Source: Mytilisepta virgata (taxonomy: Eukaryota; Mollusca; Bivalvia; Mytilida; Mytilidae). Taken from it: a stretch of DNA of 64,000 bases. A model generated the notes under the pieces. It had not been told where the DNA came from, searched no databases, and saw only the letters and a list, made by a program, of their open reading frames with translations. Shown one piece after another: positions 11,531-23,734 of the stretch. How positions within the stretch are numbered: position 1 is the first letter of the stretch; every line of letters begins with the position of its first letter. The stretch is from the NCBI GenBank assembly GCA_028015205.1, contig CM051511.1, positions 32,914,001-32,978,000 on the forward strand, given 5' to 3'. The position numbers and the translations under genes are program-made.

Positions 11531-11934
11531 ACTTAGGAGCAACATATCCCTGTTTGAGCAATTTTTAATATATAATATAAATATTACATATAAATATATA
11601 ATAGTACATGTACATGTAATTTCCAAAATGAATATATATCTATTGGCAACTTAGATATAACGGGTTACGAACGGAAGCTACAGCAAATTTGACCCTAGAC
11701 AGGTCCCTCAAGCTGATGTCCCACGCGCGACAAACAACATAACGAAAATCAGGAGCAAGTGCGGAGAACTAATTTTAATTAGATTGAACAATTTTTAAAT
11801 ATCGATATTTTGATTTATAAAAACTTCAAACGTAGGATTCAATAAACTCGAAAGTTTGACTTTTAAAAGCTATAAACTTTGATTTTGAAGTCAAAGTTTC
11901 GACTTTTGAAAACTCAAAATTTCAGCTTTTATAA
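11531..11934. repeat. Low-complexity AT sequence with AAAGTCAAAG-type motifs
   Basis: From about 11830 the sequence is made of irregular repeats of short words such as CAAAGTTT, GACTTTT and AAAACTC. The same character resumes at 12164-12310 beyond the family A copy, so the retrozyme appears inserted into this low-complexity tract. Confidence 0.5.
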
Positions 11935-12163
11935 TAAGGGTTCATTCCTTGTATTGCACATGGTAGATCTCCTTGGCTGAAATTTGGCTTCCTATTTCGG
12001 TATTTTTGGTTGAGTACTTCTTGTTTAATATAAGTTTGGTTTTTGGTCTTCCAAATGTTTCGGTTTTAATGCTGCTGATGAGAGGTAACTCCTTGAAATG
12101 CGTCGTATACAGCATAATGTAAATTTACTATTTCTAATGTTAGTATCTTTGGATTGTTATTTT
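11935..12163 (+). mobile_element. Retrozyme-like hammerhead repeat, family A, single truncated copy
   Basis: Begins mid-unit at TAAGGGTTCATTCCTTG and ends at the family's fixed end GGATTGTTATTTT (12163), 54 nt after the predicted cleavage site. It holds one intact hammerhead. Short TATAA-type direct repeats flank it (TTTTATAA left, TTTTATAA right), a possible target-site duplication but ambiguous because the element itself ends in TTTT. Confidence 0.82.
12069..12115 (+). ncRNA. Hammerhead ribozyme A5 (type I)
   Basis: CTGATGA at 12075-12081 and GAAA at 12095-12098. Stem I ATGCTG/CAGCAT, stem II with TAACT loop, stem III ATGC/GTAT. Cleavage is predicted at 12109/12110. No core change. Confidence 0.86.
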
Positions 12164-14250
12164 ATAAAGTCGATTTTTTTATTTCTGAAAATGTTTTAAC
12201 TTAAAAATCCAATTTTCAGGTTTTTGGAAGTAAAATTTAGATTTTTAAAATTTGGAAAATTCAAAATTTTAAATGTCAAACTTTAGAGTTTGAAAAATAT
12301 TTGTTGATTTAAAAATATTTTCTATTCGTCCGTAATACGCTTCATAGTTTGTTAGTTTGCGTGTAAATTTAGTCTTATTACATTCAGTCTATCTTATTCT
12401 TCAATTTGATGTTTTCAGTTTCACCAAAATATGGTGTCATGAATTTGATATGAGGACAATAGCAATTATACATGTATGTTCCCACCCGACACCAGATTTT
12501 TCTTTTGGTTTCACCAAGGGAAACCACTGTTATCGCGGGGAACATTGAATTCGTTTATGTTAAGCTCTGTTACGTATCAGGTAGCACAACCTATTTCAGA
12601 TTCAAATTCATAACAATGAAAATCTTATTTATTTCGTAGTTTAGTTTTTTTTTTCGTAGGTCCTTCCTTACATAATTTGACCATGACATAAATATAGCTA
12701 CGGTCAACGCACCGTTTCACGTAATCGGCTTATTCCCTGTCACAAGTTAAGCGCCAAATTAATGTCATTGATCTACAATGGGAAGAGGAGTAATTGGGTT
12801 TTGATTTTCCCTCGTGCATAGTTTATATTACCATTATTTGTCTGATAGTTCTTTACATTCAGCATAAAATCAATAAAATATATAAAGTAGCACATCTTAT
12901 TTGAAAACAGGTTATTGTCCTTCTCGTATTTATTTCGTTATCCCACTTGTTTTGTAGTTTGAACCTCATAATTTAACATATTTGATATACAACATTACGC
13001 AAACTTTTGGAATTTTAATATGTGAAAAGTGTTACATTGGCCTTTGGTTAGAATCCAGTTTAAATGCGGAAAGGAGGGGGGGTTGCAGAGGTTGGTACAA
13101 TTTGTCCCCTAATAAACTATAATTCAGTTTAAACTATATTAAATCATTTGGACGAATTAAATGCGTAGATTAAACATTTTCATTTCTAAATAACATTTAC
13201 ATTTTTTAATAATTCATCTGTTAGTTTTAATATTTTATCGTTTTTTTTTTCAATAGAAATGATTAAGACAACTTGAATAAAATAATGACATGAATATATT
13301 TATTTAATAATCACAGGGTTTTGTCAGGAAACATCACTTAAATACTTTTGTGTGATGGTGATTAATATATCGCAATGGAAATTTCGTATATTTTTAAAGG
13401 ACAAACTTTCCCACGCTTGGCAGTCAAATTTTAGAATATCCAGTTTCATTAATCTTTTCTTTTGTTTATTGTTTATTTTTCTAGTTTTATTTGTGTATAT
13501 TGTGTTTTTCAGATTAAATGTAATTATCAAGGCTACATTGTAATCATAATCTGGATATTTTTAAAGTTCAGATACGAAACAAATTTCATAACATGTATAA
13601 TAATCTATTTGTGGAAATTAACTTACGTTAACTCAATATACCATAACACCATGGACAGTTAGTTTAAATCAAATTTTGTTTAAAAAGAGAGGCAGCCATT
13701 GTGTTTTAATTTGGCATAATCAGATACTGATTAGTGAAGTAAATGGGCTCTGTTTGAGGACCGAAATATGGATTACCAAATTATAAATTTAATGGACGGT
13801 TTACCATTAGAGACAATATTTAGTATTAAAATTGAATTTATCATTTTAATAAAGAACAATTTAATCTTTCGTTTGAGTTGAATTTTATGTTATTAGTTGT
13901 CCATCGTAGTTCTGAAGAAAAATCTAATTACGTCAAATCATTTCAACGGCATGTGCATGCACTGGATTTTTATCATTTAGTACTTGGTTCTGATAAACAA
14001 CATTTTAGGTTTCCACATTCTTTACACAATTGAAACGGAATGATTTGTTACAGTATAAACCCACTACATCAAATAAGGTTTTGAATAATCACCATTTCAT
14101 TAAAATTAAAAGCTGTTGCTTTTCAACACAAAGAAAAATGAAAGGGTTTATTCAAAACCTTTTTTTAAAGAACTTTAATTGTGTTTCTCTGAGAAATGAT
14201 AAAACATTGTTGAAGTAATGTAAGTGTTATATTATGTTTCTACAATTTAT
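12164..14250. other. Low-complexity tract then intergenic, nothing recognised
   Basis: 12164-12310 continues the A/T word-repeat tract interrupted by the retrozyme. The rest is AT-rich with short open frames of about 60 residues and no recognisable gene. Confidence 0.5.
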
Positions 14251-14440
14251 AGAATAAATTCTTTGATACAAATCCTGATGCACAAGCTGTGCACATTTCG
14301 TCGATTTACGACTCATCAGTTGTGCTCAAGGCCTAAGATGTTTAAATCCAAAAAGTTGAGAATAAAATTTAAAATATGTCTAAATGACCAAAAGGGTTAA
14401 GCCAAAACCATTTAAGAACAGAGCTATGCACGAGGGTGAT
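14251..14440 (-). mobile_element. Retrozyme-like repeat, family B, copy 1
   Basis: The plus strand reads from AATAAATTCTTTGATAC through GATGCACAAG, TTTCGTCGATTTACGACTC, CAGTTGTGCTCAAGGCCTAA, AAATGACCAAAAGGG and GCTATGCACGAGGG. This order is shared with seven other loci. The ribozyme lies on the minus strand near the element's 3' end. No coding capacity. Confidence 0.75.
14280..14325 (-). ncRNA. Hammerhead ribozyme B1, predicted inactive
   Basis: On the minus strand: stem I GCACAA/TTGTGC, core CTGATGA at 14319-14313, stem II GTCG/CGAC with pentaloop TAAAT, and GAAA at 14299-14296. The bases before the expected cleavage site read AGC instead of the required NUH (ATC in the other copies), so the essential uridine pairing with A15.1 is G. 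All else is intact, so a single substitution should abolish cleavage. Confidence 0.7.
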
Positions 14441-15699
14441 ACACAATGTGCTCGTTATAACAAGTGAGAAATAGTTTTCGATTTTAGTAATTTCACTTAG
14501 TATGAAAGACGTCAGCAGAATATACAATATACATTTTTAACACCATTTTGCAATCTTCCAAGTCTTTTAGGTACTTGATTATTATTAATTCGACGAGTAC
14601 GAAAGGGTAGGTTCTATGAACTCTTGACACATATGCACGAGAAAAACCATTAAACAAAAGAGAATTTTTTTTACTGTCGTATTAAAGAAATTAAAGACCC
14701 CTGTCATCTTTTTGGGGGAAGTAAGGTAGTCGGACCCTTTTTGATCTTTTTTCATAACGACTTCAGTTCCATCTACATAGTTTACATATATATAGATAAC
14801 TGTATTTACATTTGTTTGTTTACGTGATATACATAAGATTTTTTAAGTTAAACTTTTCAGTAAAAACAAAGGAGAAATTATCATTGTTTATTACCCCAAT
14901 AAAAATATCAATTTAATAAGATGGTTTATTTAATATTACATGTTATTGGCCGTAATTATAAATTGATGAAGAAATTTAATTTTTTTATTGGCATGCAGGA
15001 AAATACACTAAATATTCTAAATACATTTCTGCAGCATTGTACTTATTGAATATTATAGTTGTGCATTAAGACTCAATTATTGACCTTTTCTTAGGATTTT
15101 TATCGTAAAGACTTTCCCCTCTTTGTTTGTTTACGGTTTTTTTTTCGCGATCCCTACGACATGAATTGTTTTAACAAGAATGAAAATAAAAATCATATTT
15201 ACATTTGGTGTTGGGTTATATTATTCAATCTTAATATGATAAAAACCTACCTTTTCTGTGGAATTCAGGCCAAATTTTATAACAGATAATTTAATCGCCG
15301 TTTTTATATGACTTCTGTGAACATTATTATAATCTCAGACCGGGATACTCAAGAGACATATGACGTGACTAAAAGTGACAAACAACAGAAATATGAAATT
15401 ACCCCCGATTTAATAATAATTAAAGTAAAAGGCGCTGATGAGTTTAAATGAATTTGACTCGCGTCCGTTGGGATTTCTGGTGTTTAGATTGATTGTGTGT
15501 CTAATCAACACGTCATGGTCACGTAATACTATGATAAAACGCAAAACCAACGAGGGCCAGTAGAATAGAGTCTTTTAAATTAAAATAAGAACTGTAAAGA
15601 TGATTTGAAAATGCATGTTAGCATGAAATTCGTACTTTAAAATTTACTGTAATTTACTGAAGCATCTCCCTCATGTGAGCATGGAGATCTATCTTTAGA
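14441..15699. other. Intergenic, nothing recognised
   Basis: AT-rich. A CTGATGAG at about 15434 has no matching GAAA or helices and is not a ribozyme. Confidence 0.45.
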
Positions 15700-15830
15700 T
15701 GTATACATGTAACAGTAGAGAATAATTTTCCTCCACACTTCAGGGGGTTTGAACCCATATCCTTTTGTTCAGTAGGTCACCGCTTTACCAGCTAATCTTA
15801 CGACGTCCTCCAATAGCCGAGCTATTGCCA
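15700..15830 (-). mobile_element. tRNA-derived SINE fragment (minus strand)
   Basis: On the minus strand a pol III A-box-like TTAGCTGGTAAAGCGGTG (15796-15779) is followed about 35 nt later by a perfect B box GGTTCAAACCC (15755-15745). The spacing and both boxes match the 5' tRNA-related head of a SINE. I cannot fix the tail. A tRNA pseudogene is an alternative, but the anticodon and acceptor stems do not fold convincingly. Confidence 0.6.
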
Positions 15831-15934
15831 GTGTTTTATAGCGGTCACAAGAGAAACTACACTTTCCCTACCTCAAGAGTCATCGCACGGTGATGCATGA
15901 CGATATCGAAACGGCAACCAATTTACCAGGTAAC

Positions 15935-17690
15935 CTTTTTAGCTCACCTGACCTAAAGGGTCAATTCAGCTATTCTCATCACTTGGCGTCCGTCGTCCGT
16001 TAACTTTTACAAAAATCTTCTCCTCTGAAACTACTGGGCCAAATTGAACCAAACTTGGCCACAAGCATCATTAGGGTATCTCGTTTAGAAAATATGTCCA
16101 ATGACCCCGCCTGCCAATCAACATGGCCGTCATGGCTAAAAATAGAGATAGGGGTAAACCTCAGTTTTTGTCTTATATTTCAAAAACGAAAGCATTTAGA
16201 GCAAAACTGACATGGGGTAAAAATATTTATCAGATCAAGATCTACCTGCCATGAAATTTTCAGACGAATCGGTCAACCCTTTGTTGGGTTAATGCCCCTG
16301 AATTGTTAATTTTAAGGAAATTTTGCAGTTTTAGGTTATTACCTTTTTAATATTATTATAGATAAAGACAAATTGTAAACAGAAAAAATGTTCAACAAAG
16401 TAAGATCTACGAATAAGTCAACATGACCAAATCATTGATTGACCCCTTATTGGAGTTTCGCCCTTTAAAGACGGCATCCAGCGTAAACTTTCCTTTAAAG
16501 ATCTTTTCCTCTAAAACCACTGGGCCAATTGAGACCAAACTTTGGTGAAATGGTCCTTGGGTGGCCCCCTTCCATAATTACGTCTGACATCCCCGACTTC
16601 CAACCGGCATGGCTGCTGTTACTAAAAATAGAAAAAGGGGGGTGAATTTCAAAAATCTTATATGAAACTACTAGGCCAGTTGGAACCAAAGTTGGCAGTA
16701 ATGGTTCTTAGGAGGTTCTCTTTCAGAAATATGTCCAATGACCCGGACTGTTAACCAAGATGGCCGCCACAGCCGAACATAGTTCAACATTGCGCCTATG
16801 GGAAAATTCATTGAAAAATCTTCTTGTCTTAAACCACTTGGCCAATTGGAACCAGACTATGGTCCTTAGATGGTCCTCTTACTGAGGTGTGTCCGATGAC
16901 CTGGACTGTCATCCAAGATGGCCGCCACAACGGAACTTAGCTTAACATAGGGCACTATAGGAAAATTCATTGAAACATCTTCTTGTTTGAAACCAATTGA
17001 CATATTGGAGCAGGACTTGGCAGTATTGGTCCTTAGGAGGTCTTTTTCAGAAATATGTCTGATTTCGTGGACTGTGAACTAAGATGGTCGCCACAGCGGA
17101 ACCTAGTTTAACAAAGGACCCTATGGGAAATTCACTCAAAAATCTCGTCTGAAACCACTAAGCCAATTAGAATTAGACTTGGTAGAAATGCTCCTTAGAT
17201 GGTCCTCTTTCAGAATTTTGTGCGATGATCCAGACTGTCAACCATGATGGCCGCCACACCCGAACTTAGTTTAACATAGGGCCCTATGGATAAATTCGTT
17301 GAAAAATATTCTTGTCTGAAACCACTTGACATATTGGAGCCAGACTTGGCAGCGTTGGTCCTTAGGAGGTCCTCTTCCAGAAATATGTCCGATCACTTAC
17401 TTAAATATTGGACCCTATAGGAAAACTCATTTAAAAATCTTCTTGTCTGAAACCGCTTAGCCAGTTGGAACATGACTTAGCACAAATGGTCCTTAGATGG
17501 TTCTCTTTTAGAAATGTATCCGTTGACCTGGACTGTCAACCAAGATGACTGCCACAGCTGAGATTAGTTTAACATAGAATCCTATAGAAAAACCAGCCAA
17601 ATTGACTGCAACACTTTTTTATAGGTCTGCTCAAGGTGAAAAGTTAAATTCAGGTGAGCGATACAGGCTTTTGAGAATCTCTAGTTTTAA
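15935..17690 (+). mobile_element. Composite repeat element with 10-bp inverted ends and internal 163-bp tandem repeats
   Basis: The left end GCTCACCTGA (15942-15951) and right end TCAGGTGAGC (17650-17659) are exact inverted repeats. The interior repeats a module containing CCACTTGGCCAATTGGAACC, GGTCCTTAGGAGGTCCTC, GACTGTCAACCAAGATGG, CCGCCACAGC and TTTAACATAGGGCCCTATGG. Successive ATGGCCGCCAC sites at about 16761, 16919, 17085 and 17248 are 158-166 bp apart; the next, at 17546, follows a partly deleted unit. This matches from memory a very common molluscan repeat of unknown class. No transposase ORF is present, so it is either non-autonomous or a Helitron/MITE derivative. Short ORFs inside it are not genes. 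Confidence 0.75.
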
Positions 17691-18994
17691 AAACCACGGG
17701 TTATTTAGCTGGGCGCCAGTCTAAAAGTACAGCATGATTTGTAATCCAAAATTACCTACCGCACCAACCAGATGTCGGTATATGGTACCCATATACCTCT
17801 GTCCATTTTGGAATTTGAATGTCTTGATTTTTACAATTTCTGAAATATCAGTCAAAATCTGGAGCACTAAAATTTTGCAATTCAACAAAACATTTTGTAA
17901 TCATGTTTTGTACCACTGACTCAATAAAGTGTTCTGCTCAGAATTCACATTTATGTTTAATAAAGCCACTAAATTACCACTATTCCATCAAAGTCACTCG
18001 TGCAAAAATTGTCAATGAGGTTTGTCTGCAAGCTAACGAGAGACGGATCTATTGTGATGAAATCTACAACAAAAATAGCTAGTAGTTGTCTCTCGTGACC
18101 TGAATTAACCTAGTGGGTAATTTCATTGTCTTCAGTAAAATGTCAAATTGACAAAAATTATTTTACACATTTGTCGATAAATCTTATGACACAAAGGCAA
18201 GCTAGATGGAACTGATGTGATAACATTCTGAAACCTACAGCATTTTGAAGAGATAGAAATAAGTTTAACATGTTCATCTAGAGCATTTGAAAAGCACACC
18301 CATTTAATTCCTACCAAACATGTTAGTTAAACGGCTTTACTTTCTCTTTTATTATTATTTTTTTCATAGAAAAAATTTTTAAGCAAATTTTGGTAGTCAG
18401 TTTTCAAATTAAGGTAACTTAGCAATAAATGACCACGTGATTCTCCAAAATGTCACGTGTGTTTCATGCAACGTAATGGAAATGATCTCGGTAATTATCG
18501 GCAAACATCGGAAATGCAATATACCTAACATGTTTTCATATTCGAAACAGACAAATAACGAAAACTACTTCAACTTCAGAAATATATATCTACAGAATTC
18601 CTGCTTTAAACCCTGATTCTAAAGTTATAATTTGAAGAAAGTTTTTTCCCTTACTTTACTTACTTCCGGTTCCGGCGAACGAAAATTTTCTAGGCTTAAT
18701 ATGTAGCACAATATGACCATATTCGCTCTAACAAATACTTCGGATTGCATAATGGCAGCCCCTATTAAACAAAGTCTTTTCTAAATGACCAATATGCTCC
18801 CAATAGCGTTCGCTATAATTAACGGCAATTATCTATTGTTGTCGGGATACCTGAGTATAAATCTCTACCGTCAATGGCAGACGTAGGATAGAAGTTATGG
18901 TACTTTTAGCAAGAATAACTATGTATAAGAACCAGTAAAGAACATTTCATGATGGAAAACAGGAAAACATTTATGTCTCGTTTAGATTGACCTG
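17691..18994. other. Intergenic, nothing recognised
   Basis: No coding signal seen beyond short chance frames. Confidence 0.45.
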
Positions 18995-19110
18995 TTAAGG
19001 ATGCTCGCTGGTCATGTTTTGGTCGTTTTGTCAGATTTTCGGAATCCTCTGGTTTTATCCATTTCTTAAACTTGAAATTTTTTGCCCATGAACCCCCACT
19101 TTTTCTTTTA
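18995..19110 (+). repeat. TTAA-flanked MITE end, second copy
   Basis: TTAAGGATGCTCGCTGGTCA followed by TTTTGTCAGATT and CTCTGGTTTTATC matches the inverse of the right end of the 6587-6974 element over about 65 bp. The other end was not found, so the copy is partial or diverged. A third related end (TTAAGGATATTCACTGG) is at 33106. Confidence 0.5.
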
Positions 19111-21757
19111 TAATTCAATCATATATACCTTAAAATGGTATTTGACAAAATTTTATGAAATCCTTTTTATTTTTTCATACATTTTTGAGAGACTGAATTT
19201 GCCAATGCAAAGACAATAAAAAAAATCCAGAGAAAACCTATTTCCTGCAAATTTTCAAGGCTTTATAGCTCTAAAGTGAGCACATGAACCTATATTTTTT
19301 TCTTGCTTATTTGTTTACTATTCATATGTTCCCTCAAACTAAAACACCTATTTCAAATTCTATTAATTTCGTATTAGACCAGCAATCATCATTAATTTCA
19401 GAAGTACCAATTGTCAGACCATATCGAGCTCTAGATAACACCACAAGAGATTAAACCAAAATACATGACCAGAAAAAAAACTGATTTGCGGTCACTTAAT
19501 ATTTTAAACACACATATCTCCTCGGATACAATTGTAAACCACCTGTTATTGACGGATCTTGATTAATTCAACAAAAAGCACCGAACAGTTATATCTATTA
19601 AGAAAGGTGCGTAGGGAAGATTGAAAATAGGCCTTAGGCACAATGAAAATTATCTCTCTTTGCTAACTAGGGTAAGGTGGATAACTGACCAACATTTCTC
19701 ACTGAACTAAATTGAGGACAGATATTGTGTAACAGGGTTTTGCAGAAAATCATGTGGTAACCACTAGTATCTATTTTTGGTTTGTTGAATTCGAAGATGT
19801 CTTCTTGACGTTTAACTATATTTCTGTTCTTTCTCATATTATAATGTTAATATTAAATATTTTAAGAATAAAATTTAGTACCTTGACTCCCATTTCTGAA
19901 AATATAATTACTCATTTGCTTACAAATAGTGTCTGAAAATAAATCTTCTCGTAATTTCTCATTGTACTTAATTTAATAACAAAGTCATGATTTAATTCTG
20001 TATATATAGTTACCTACCGATCATTACTTAGCCATTCGTGACTTTTCAGGAAAGAATACTGAAAAATAAGCAGTACATTGGCTTGTTACCGCGGAGTAGT
20101 TTCCTGATAACGGATATCGCATTTAACAGAACACAGTCATTTTTTAAAAATCATACGAACAATGAATAATTATTTCTGACATAAACGTAATTGGTATAGT
20201 TTATTCATGTTATTAGCGTCTCCCCGAAATGTTGTAGGTTGATATATTCAAAAATGTACTTTTATAGAACGTATTTAATTCAGATAGGTCGCAGAATTCT
20301 CTGTCTAAGTATATGTAAAAAAAAAAAAAAAACTTGTTAAAAACGGTTCAATTTACAAGATTCGTATATTTATGTGTGATGAACTTGTTATATATCGCAT
20401 TCTGTATTTAGAAATTTCAAAGCTTCTCTATAATATTTTATAATTTATAGACATATTTATAAATAAGAAAAATATGACATAAACGAAATAAACAGCTTAG
20501 TTATGTTATAAATTGCAAAAATTGTCTATAACATGGTATGCATTAAAGAAATATTTATAGAAAATGAAAATATGATATAATTTACATGTTATGTTATATA
20601 TTTATATAGTATGTGTGTATTAATTATTATTACGCAAATATATGTGCGTTTACTAGATATCCTGGTATGTATGCCTCGGAAATTTCCCTTAGCATTGCCG
20701 GAACTGGTCCAATTCATGTTAACATTTTTTCAAATTTAAATTAGATTTTTTCTTAATCATATCCAAATATGTATATGATTCATTGAGACAACATCCCACA
20801 AGTTTAAAAAAAAAACGGTAAATTAAAAACATACATGCTTTTAAGTCGGAGCCTACATCCCCTAAACAATACAACCTGTCAAAAATACAATTTCATAAGA
20901 CATACAACATGTATATTACGGACGTATTTCAGACGTTGTACGAAGTTCACTCAAGAATTGTTAATGTTCAAATATTGTAATTTACATTAAGTAATTATTT
21001 GGTGATTTATTAGTGTTACAGCTGAATAAATACCCGATAGCATTCAAATTTGAACTGATTTCCATTAAAGCATTGACATTTCTGTAGAACATAGGAAACA
21101 TGGATTAAGGTTTGAATTATCACAATTGCGAGCAATTAACATTGTATTACTTTTTCTTCTTTTTGTACAAAATCAGCATTTATACAGTGTAATCCTGTTG
21201 ATTTACAAAAAGATATTGTTAACGAAACAAAGCCTCAGATATTTCCTTGCTACTTTAAACATCCGTAAATGTAAAATCCTTCTGTACTCTTATACTTTAG
21301 TGCGCGACAGGATTTTGTAAGAGTTAACAGAGATTTATTTCAAATCTTTAAAAAATTAAAGCTGCGGCACATATTTGGGAATAGATGTAAAATAAAAAAA
21401 AATTTTAACTCAATTAATTTCATAATTTCCTCGTTGTATTGGGATACCAAACTAAATGGTAAGATACCTCTACAAAAACCAACGCCATGAAAAGAATATA
21501 TACGCGTATGAAATTCAGAATATGCTATAGAAAACTCGATTTTTTTATGTTATTCAATTATGGTTTTCAAAACTATTTTATCTTGATTTGTCTAAAGGAC
21601 TTGATCAGAAAGGATATTTATATAATGTTTTATCTGAAGTTTTAGTTCATTCTATTTTGTGATTTTTAAATTTTTAACTGCAGCAGCTTTAGTTTTGTGC
21701 CGTCTAGTTTTTATATGTTTTATTGTATTTTTTCTTTCATTTTGTTTCTTTTTTCAG
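19111..21757. other. Intergenic or intronic, nothing recognised
   Basis: Very AT-rich. The last 30-40 bp, before 21758, form a pyrimidine tract leading to a splice acceptor (see next entry). The rest shows nothing. Confidence 0.45.
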
Positions 21758-21839
21758 ATAATCCGGAAAAATGTTGAAGTCAATGCGAGACACACAGAAA
21801 ATTTAGTTAAAGTGGGTTCACAGAAAATGTCGAAAATCG
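21758..21839 (+). CDS. Candidate internal coding exon, unknown gene
   Basis: A long T-rich tract (TTTGTTTCTTTTTTCAG) ends at 21757, followed by 82 nt open in one frame and a good donor, GTAAGC, at 21840. The exon reads IIRKNVEVNARH then TENLVKVGSQKMSKI, a charged, non-repetitive peptide unlike the surrounding AT-rich chance frames. It ends in phase 1. I do not recognise the protein; the heptad-like spacing could suit a coiled coil, but that is speculation. A downstream acceptor (TTCCTTTTCTTAG at 21948-21960) would give a short terminal exon ending GMTA and stop, but the minus-strand exon below competes for that sequence. Confidence 0.4.
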
Positions 21840-21945
21840 GTAAGCTAATCATGTGATTGATTGTTTGCTTAACATTTAGCGGTAAATATTTCATGCCTAT
21901 TTTGCACCAGAAAAAAAATTGACAACCACACGACCTTTTAGAAAT

Positions 21946-22021
21946 CTACTTCCTTTTCTTAGGAGGAATGACAGCTTGATCATCCTGCTCTTCATCCCTA
22001 TTTCTAAGTTCATCGTTAAAA
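21946..22021 (-). CDS. Candidate terminal coding exon with basic C-terminus, unknown gene
   Basis: On the minus strand a pyrimidine tract (CTTTTTCAATTTTCATTTACGTAG) ends at 22022, followed by an open frame to a TAG at 21948-21946. It reads FNDELRNRDEEQDD then QAVIPPKKRK and stop. The composition (acidic run, then PPKKRK, like a monopartite nuclear localisation signal at the extreme C-terminus) looks like real protein rather than translated AT noise. Upstream exons were not found within the window, and no clear poly-A signal follows. It could be the last exon of a nuclear protein or a remnant of a processed copy. Confidence 0.4.
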
Positions 22022-22690
22022 CTACGTAAATGAAAATTGAAAAAGTGAAAGAAGAATTATATTTTACACTCATTCAAAGACATTTATTGACCTTTTAATA
22101 CTTCTCCTGTTAATTTATCTGATAAATAACCCCATGGGCAACAAAGCTCAACAGGTGTTAACATTTGAACAGGCATTAGAAATAAATGCGAGCAATAAAC
22201 CATATGATTAAATTTTAATTGACCCTATTTTTTGTTTTGGAAATACTTGATTAGGCTGATCCTATTCAGACGTGTGACAAGTGACTAACTAACAGTTAAA
22301 TCTGTTTAAAGACCATTTTTTAGAACTGCCACTGTATGTTTATCTTGTGACTTTTTAAAGGTATAACCGAATACAATACATCACATAAATAACAAAATAC
22401 ATTTTTCTTCTTTTTTTTTTCTTTTTTTAACAATTTATATGCTCGATTAGTGTAATTACATTTATATGTTGATTGTAGTGTTTTAATTAATATGAAGGAA
22501 AAGAAATGATAAGAAGAATAATGATACTCTTTTAATGACATGCTCATTGCAAGAAAATGCAAAATTGCGTACATCTCACATCGCTTTAGGTCATTTTTTC
22601 CAATGGTGAAGAGTGCTAGATTCTTTAAATTTAGTGTCTTCCATAAATTACAGTTCATTTTTGATATAGACAACCACGTTTACTTTATAA
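22022..22690. other. Intergenic or intronic, nothing firm
   Basis: Contains a 117-residue minus-strand open frame (22320-22673). Its first third is mixed in composition, the remainder lysine- and AT-driven. No splice context or family match, so it is not called. Confidence 0.4.
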
Positions 22691-23040
22691 TTATTTACAC
22701 TAGTCTTTTTGTATGATCTAATGCGAATCATCACCAAATTACCCCCCTTGATCAAGTAACCCAGGGGAGATAAATGTAGTTGTATCTCTTTGGTCCAAAG
22801 GGCTAAGGGAGGATATTTTATTGTGTCCTCTGGGTAACTTGGTTAAAGGGATAACTGTCTATTATGTGTCATTACACTATACTTTTTTATTATCTAATCA
22901 GAACCATCACTAAGTTACCTCCCTTGATCAAGTATCCCTGGGGAGATAAATTTAATTGTATTCCTTTGGTCCTCCGGGTAACTTGGTGAAGGGAAATGTC
23001 TCTCATTATACTCAACTTTTTATGATCTAATTGAAATACC
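22691..23040. repeat. Tandem duplication (~177 bp and ~131 bp) with foldback potential
   Basis: TATGATCTAATGCGAATCATC (22713), TTATCTAATCAGAACCATC (22890) and TATGATCTAATTGAAAT (23021) mark successive units. Each contains CCCTTGATCAAGTA followed by CCAGGGGAGATAAA or CCTGGGGAGATAAA. Later comes a partly complementary half, TCTTTGGTC with GGGTAACTTGGT and AAGGGA. GTTACCTCCCTTGATCAAGT can pair roughly with ACTTGGTGAAGGG. Confidence 0.65.
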
Positions 23041-23734
23041 GTGAGCAAGGATATCTTAATATTAAAGAAATACAATGATTTATAATCTCCTATTCCTGTT
23101 TCCTGTTGATATTGGAATGACAATATCGATTAAAAGTAAGTCCCTATTGTCATTAGTTGCATTATATTTTACGACAATCCATTGTATGTTTTGTCTTAGC
23201 TAAATCTCCAATCATTAAGCATTCAGTATTTACTGCGGAATTACTTCCTGAGAATCTATCGTAACTACTAATAATTCCTGTGCCTAATAAGGAAATGCCA
23301 ATCGTAATCAGTCTCATTGTTTTATCATACAAAGTTTCTTTCATTAGATAAATAGGCAATTTATTATGAGTTGTCTGCACTGATAATATTGACAATCATA
23401 ATGTTTTTTTTTTCCTTTTTTTAAAGTTTGGGATTTGTACATCAGTGATATTGGCTGGGACGAATGAGAAAAAGAAGGAAGCATTTGTCTTAAGCAAAAT
23501 TTCCTTATCATTGTTTAACCCACTTATGTTATTGAGATAAAAGGTTAGAATATGCCGTACAATTCATAATTAATTAATTTGGTGTTAGTATGGCACTTAT
23601 GCATACATATATCTTTCTCTCTCTCAGTAGATTGGCTTTATATTTTGACGATTGTATCTACAAAGCTTCTGATGAATGTCACTGACTTTCACATATTTTG
23701 CTGAAATCTGATGATAAGATATAATATCATGTTA
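23041..23734. other. Intergenic, nothing recognised
   Basis: AT-rich; short minus-strand frames only. Confidence 0.45.

Noticed and set aside
15430..15475. CTGATGAG as a possible further hammerhead
   Set aside because: No GAAA at the right distance and no pairing for stems I or II.
16495..16689. 64-residue minus-strand frame
   Set aside because: Lies inside the composite repeat; repeated modules do not keep this frame.
22320..22673. 117-residue minus-strand frame as a gene
   Set aside because: The C-terminal half is lysine/AT run, there is no splice or family evidence, and it may be chance in AT-rich DNA.
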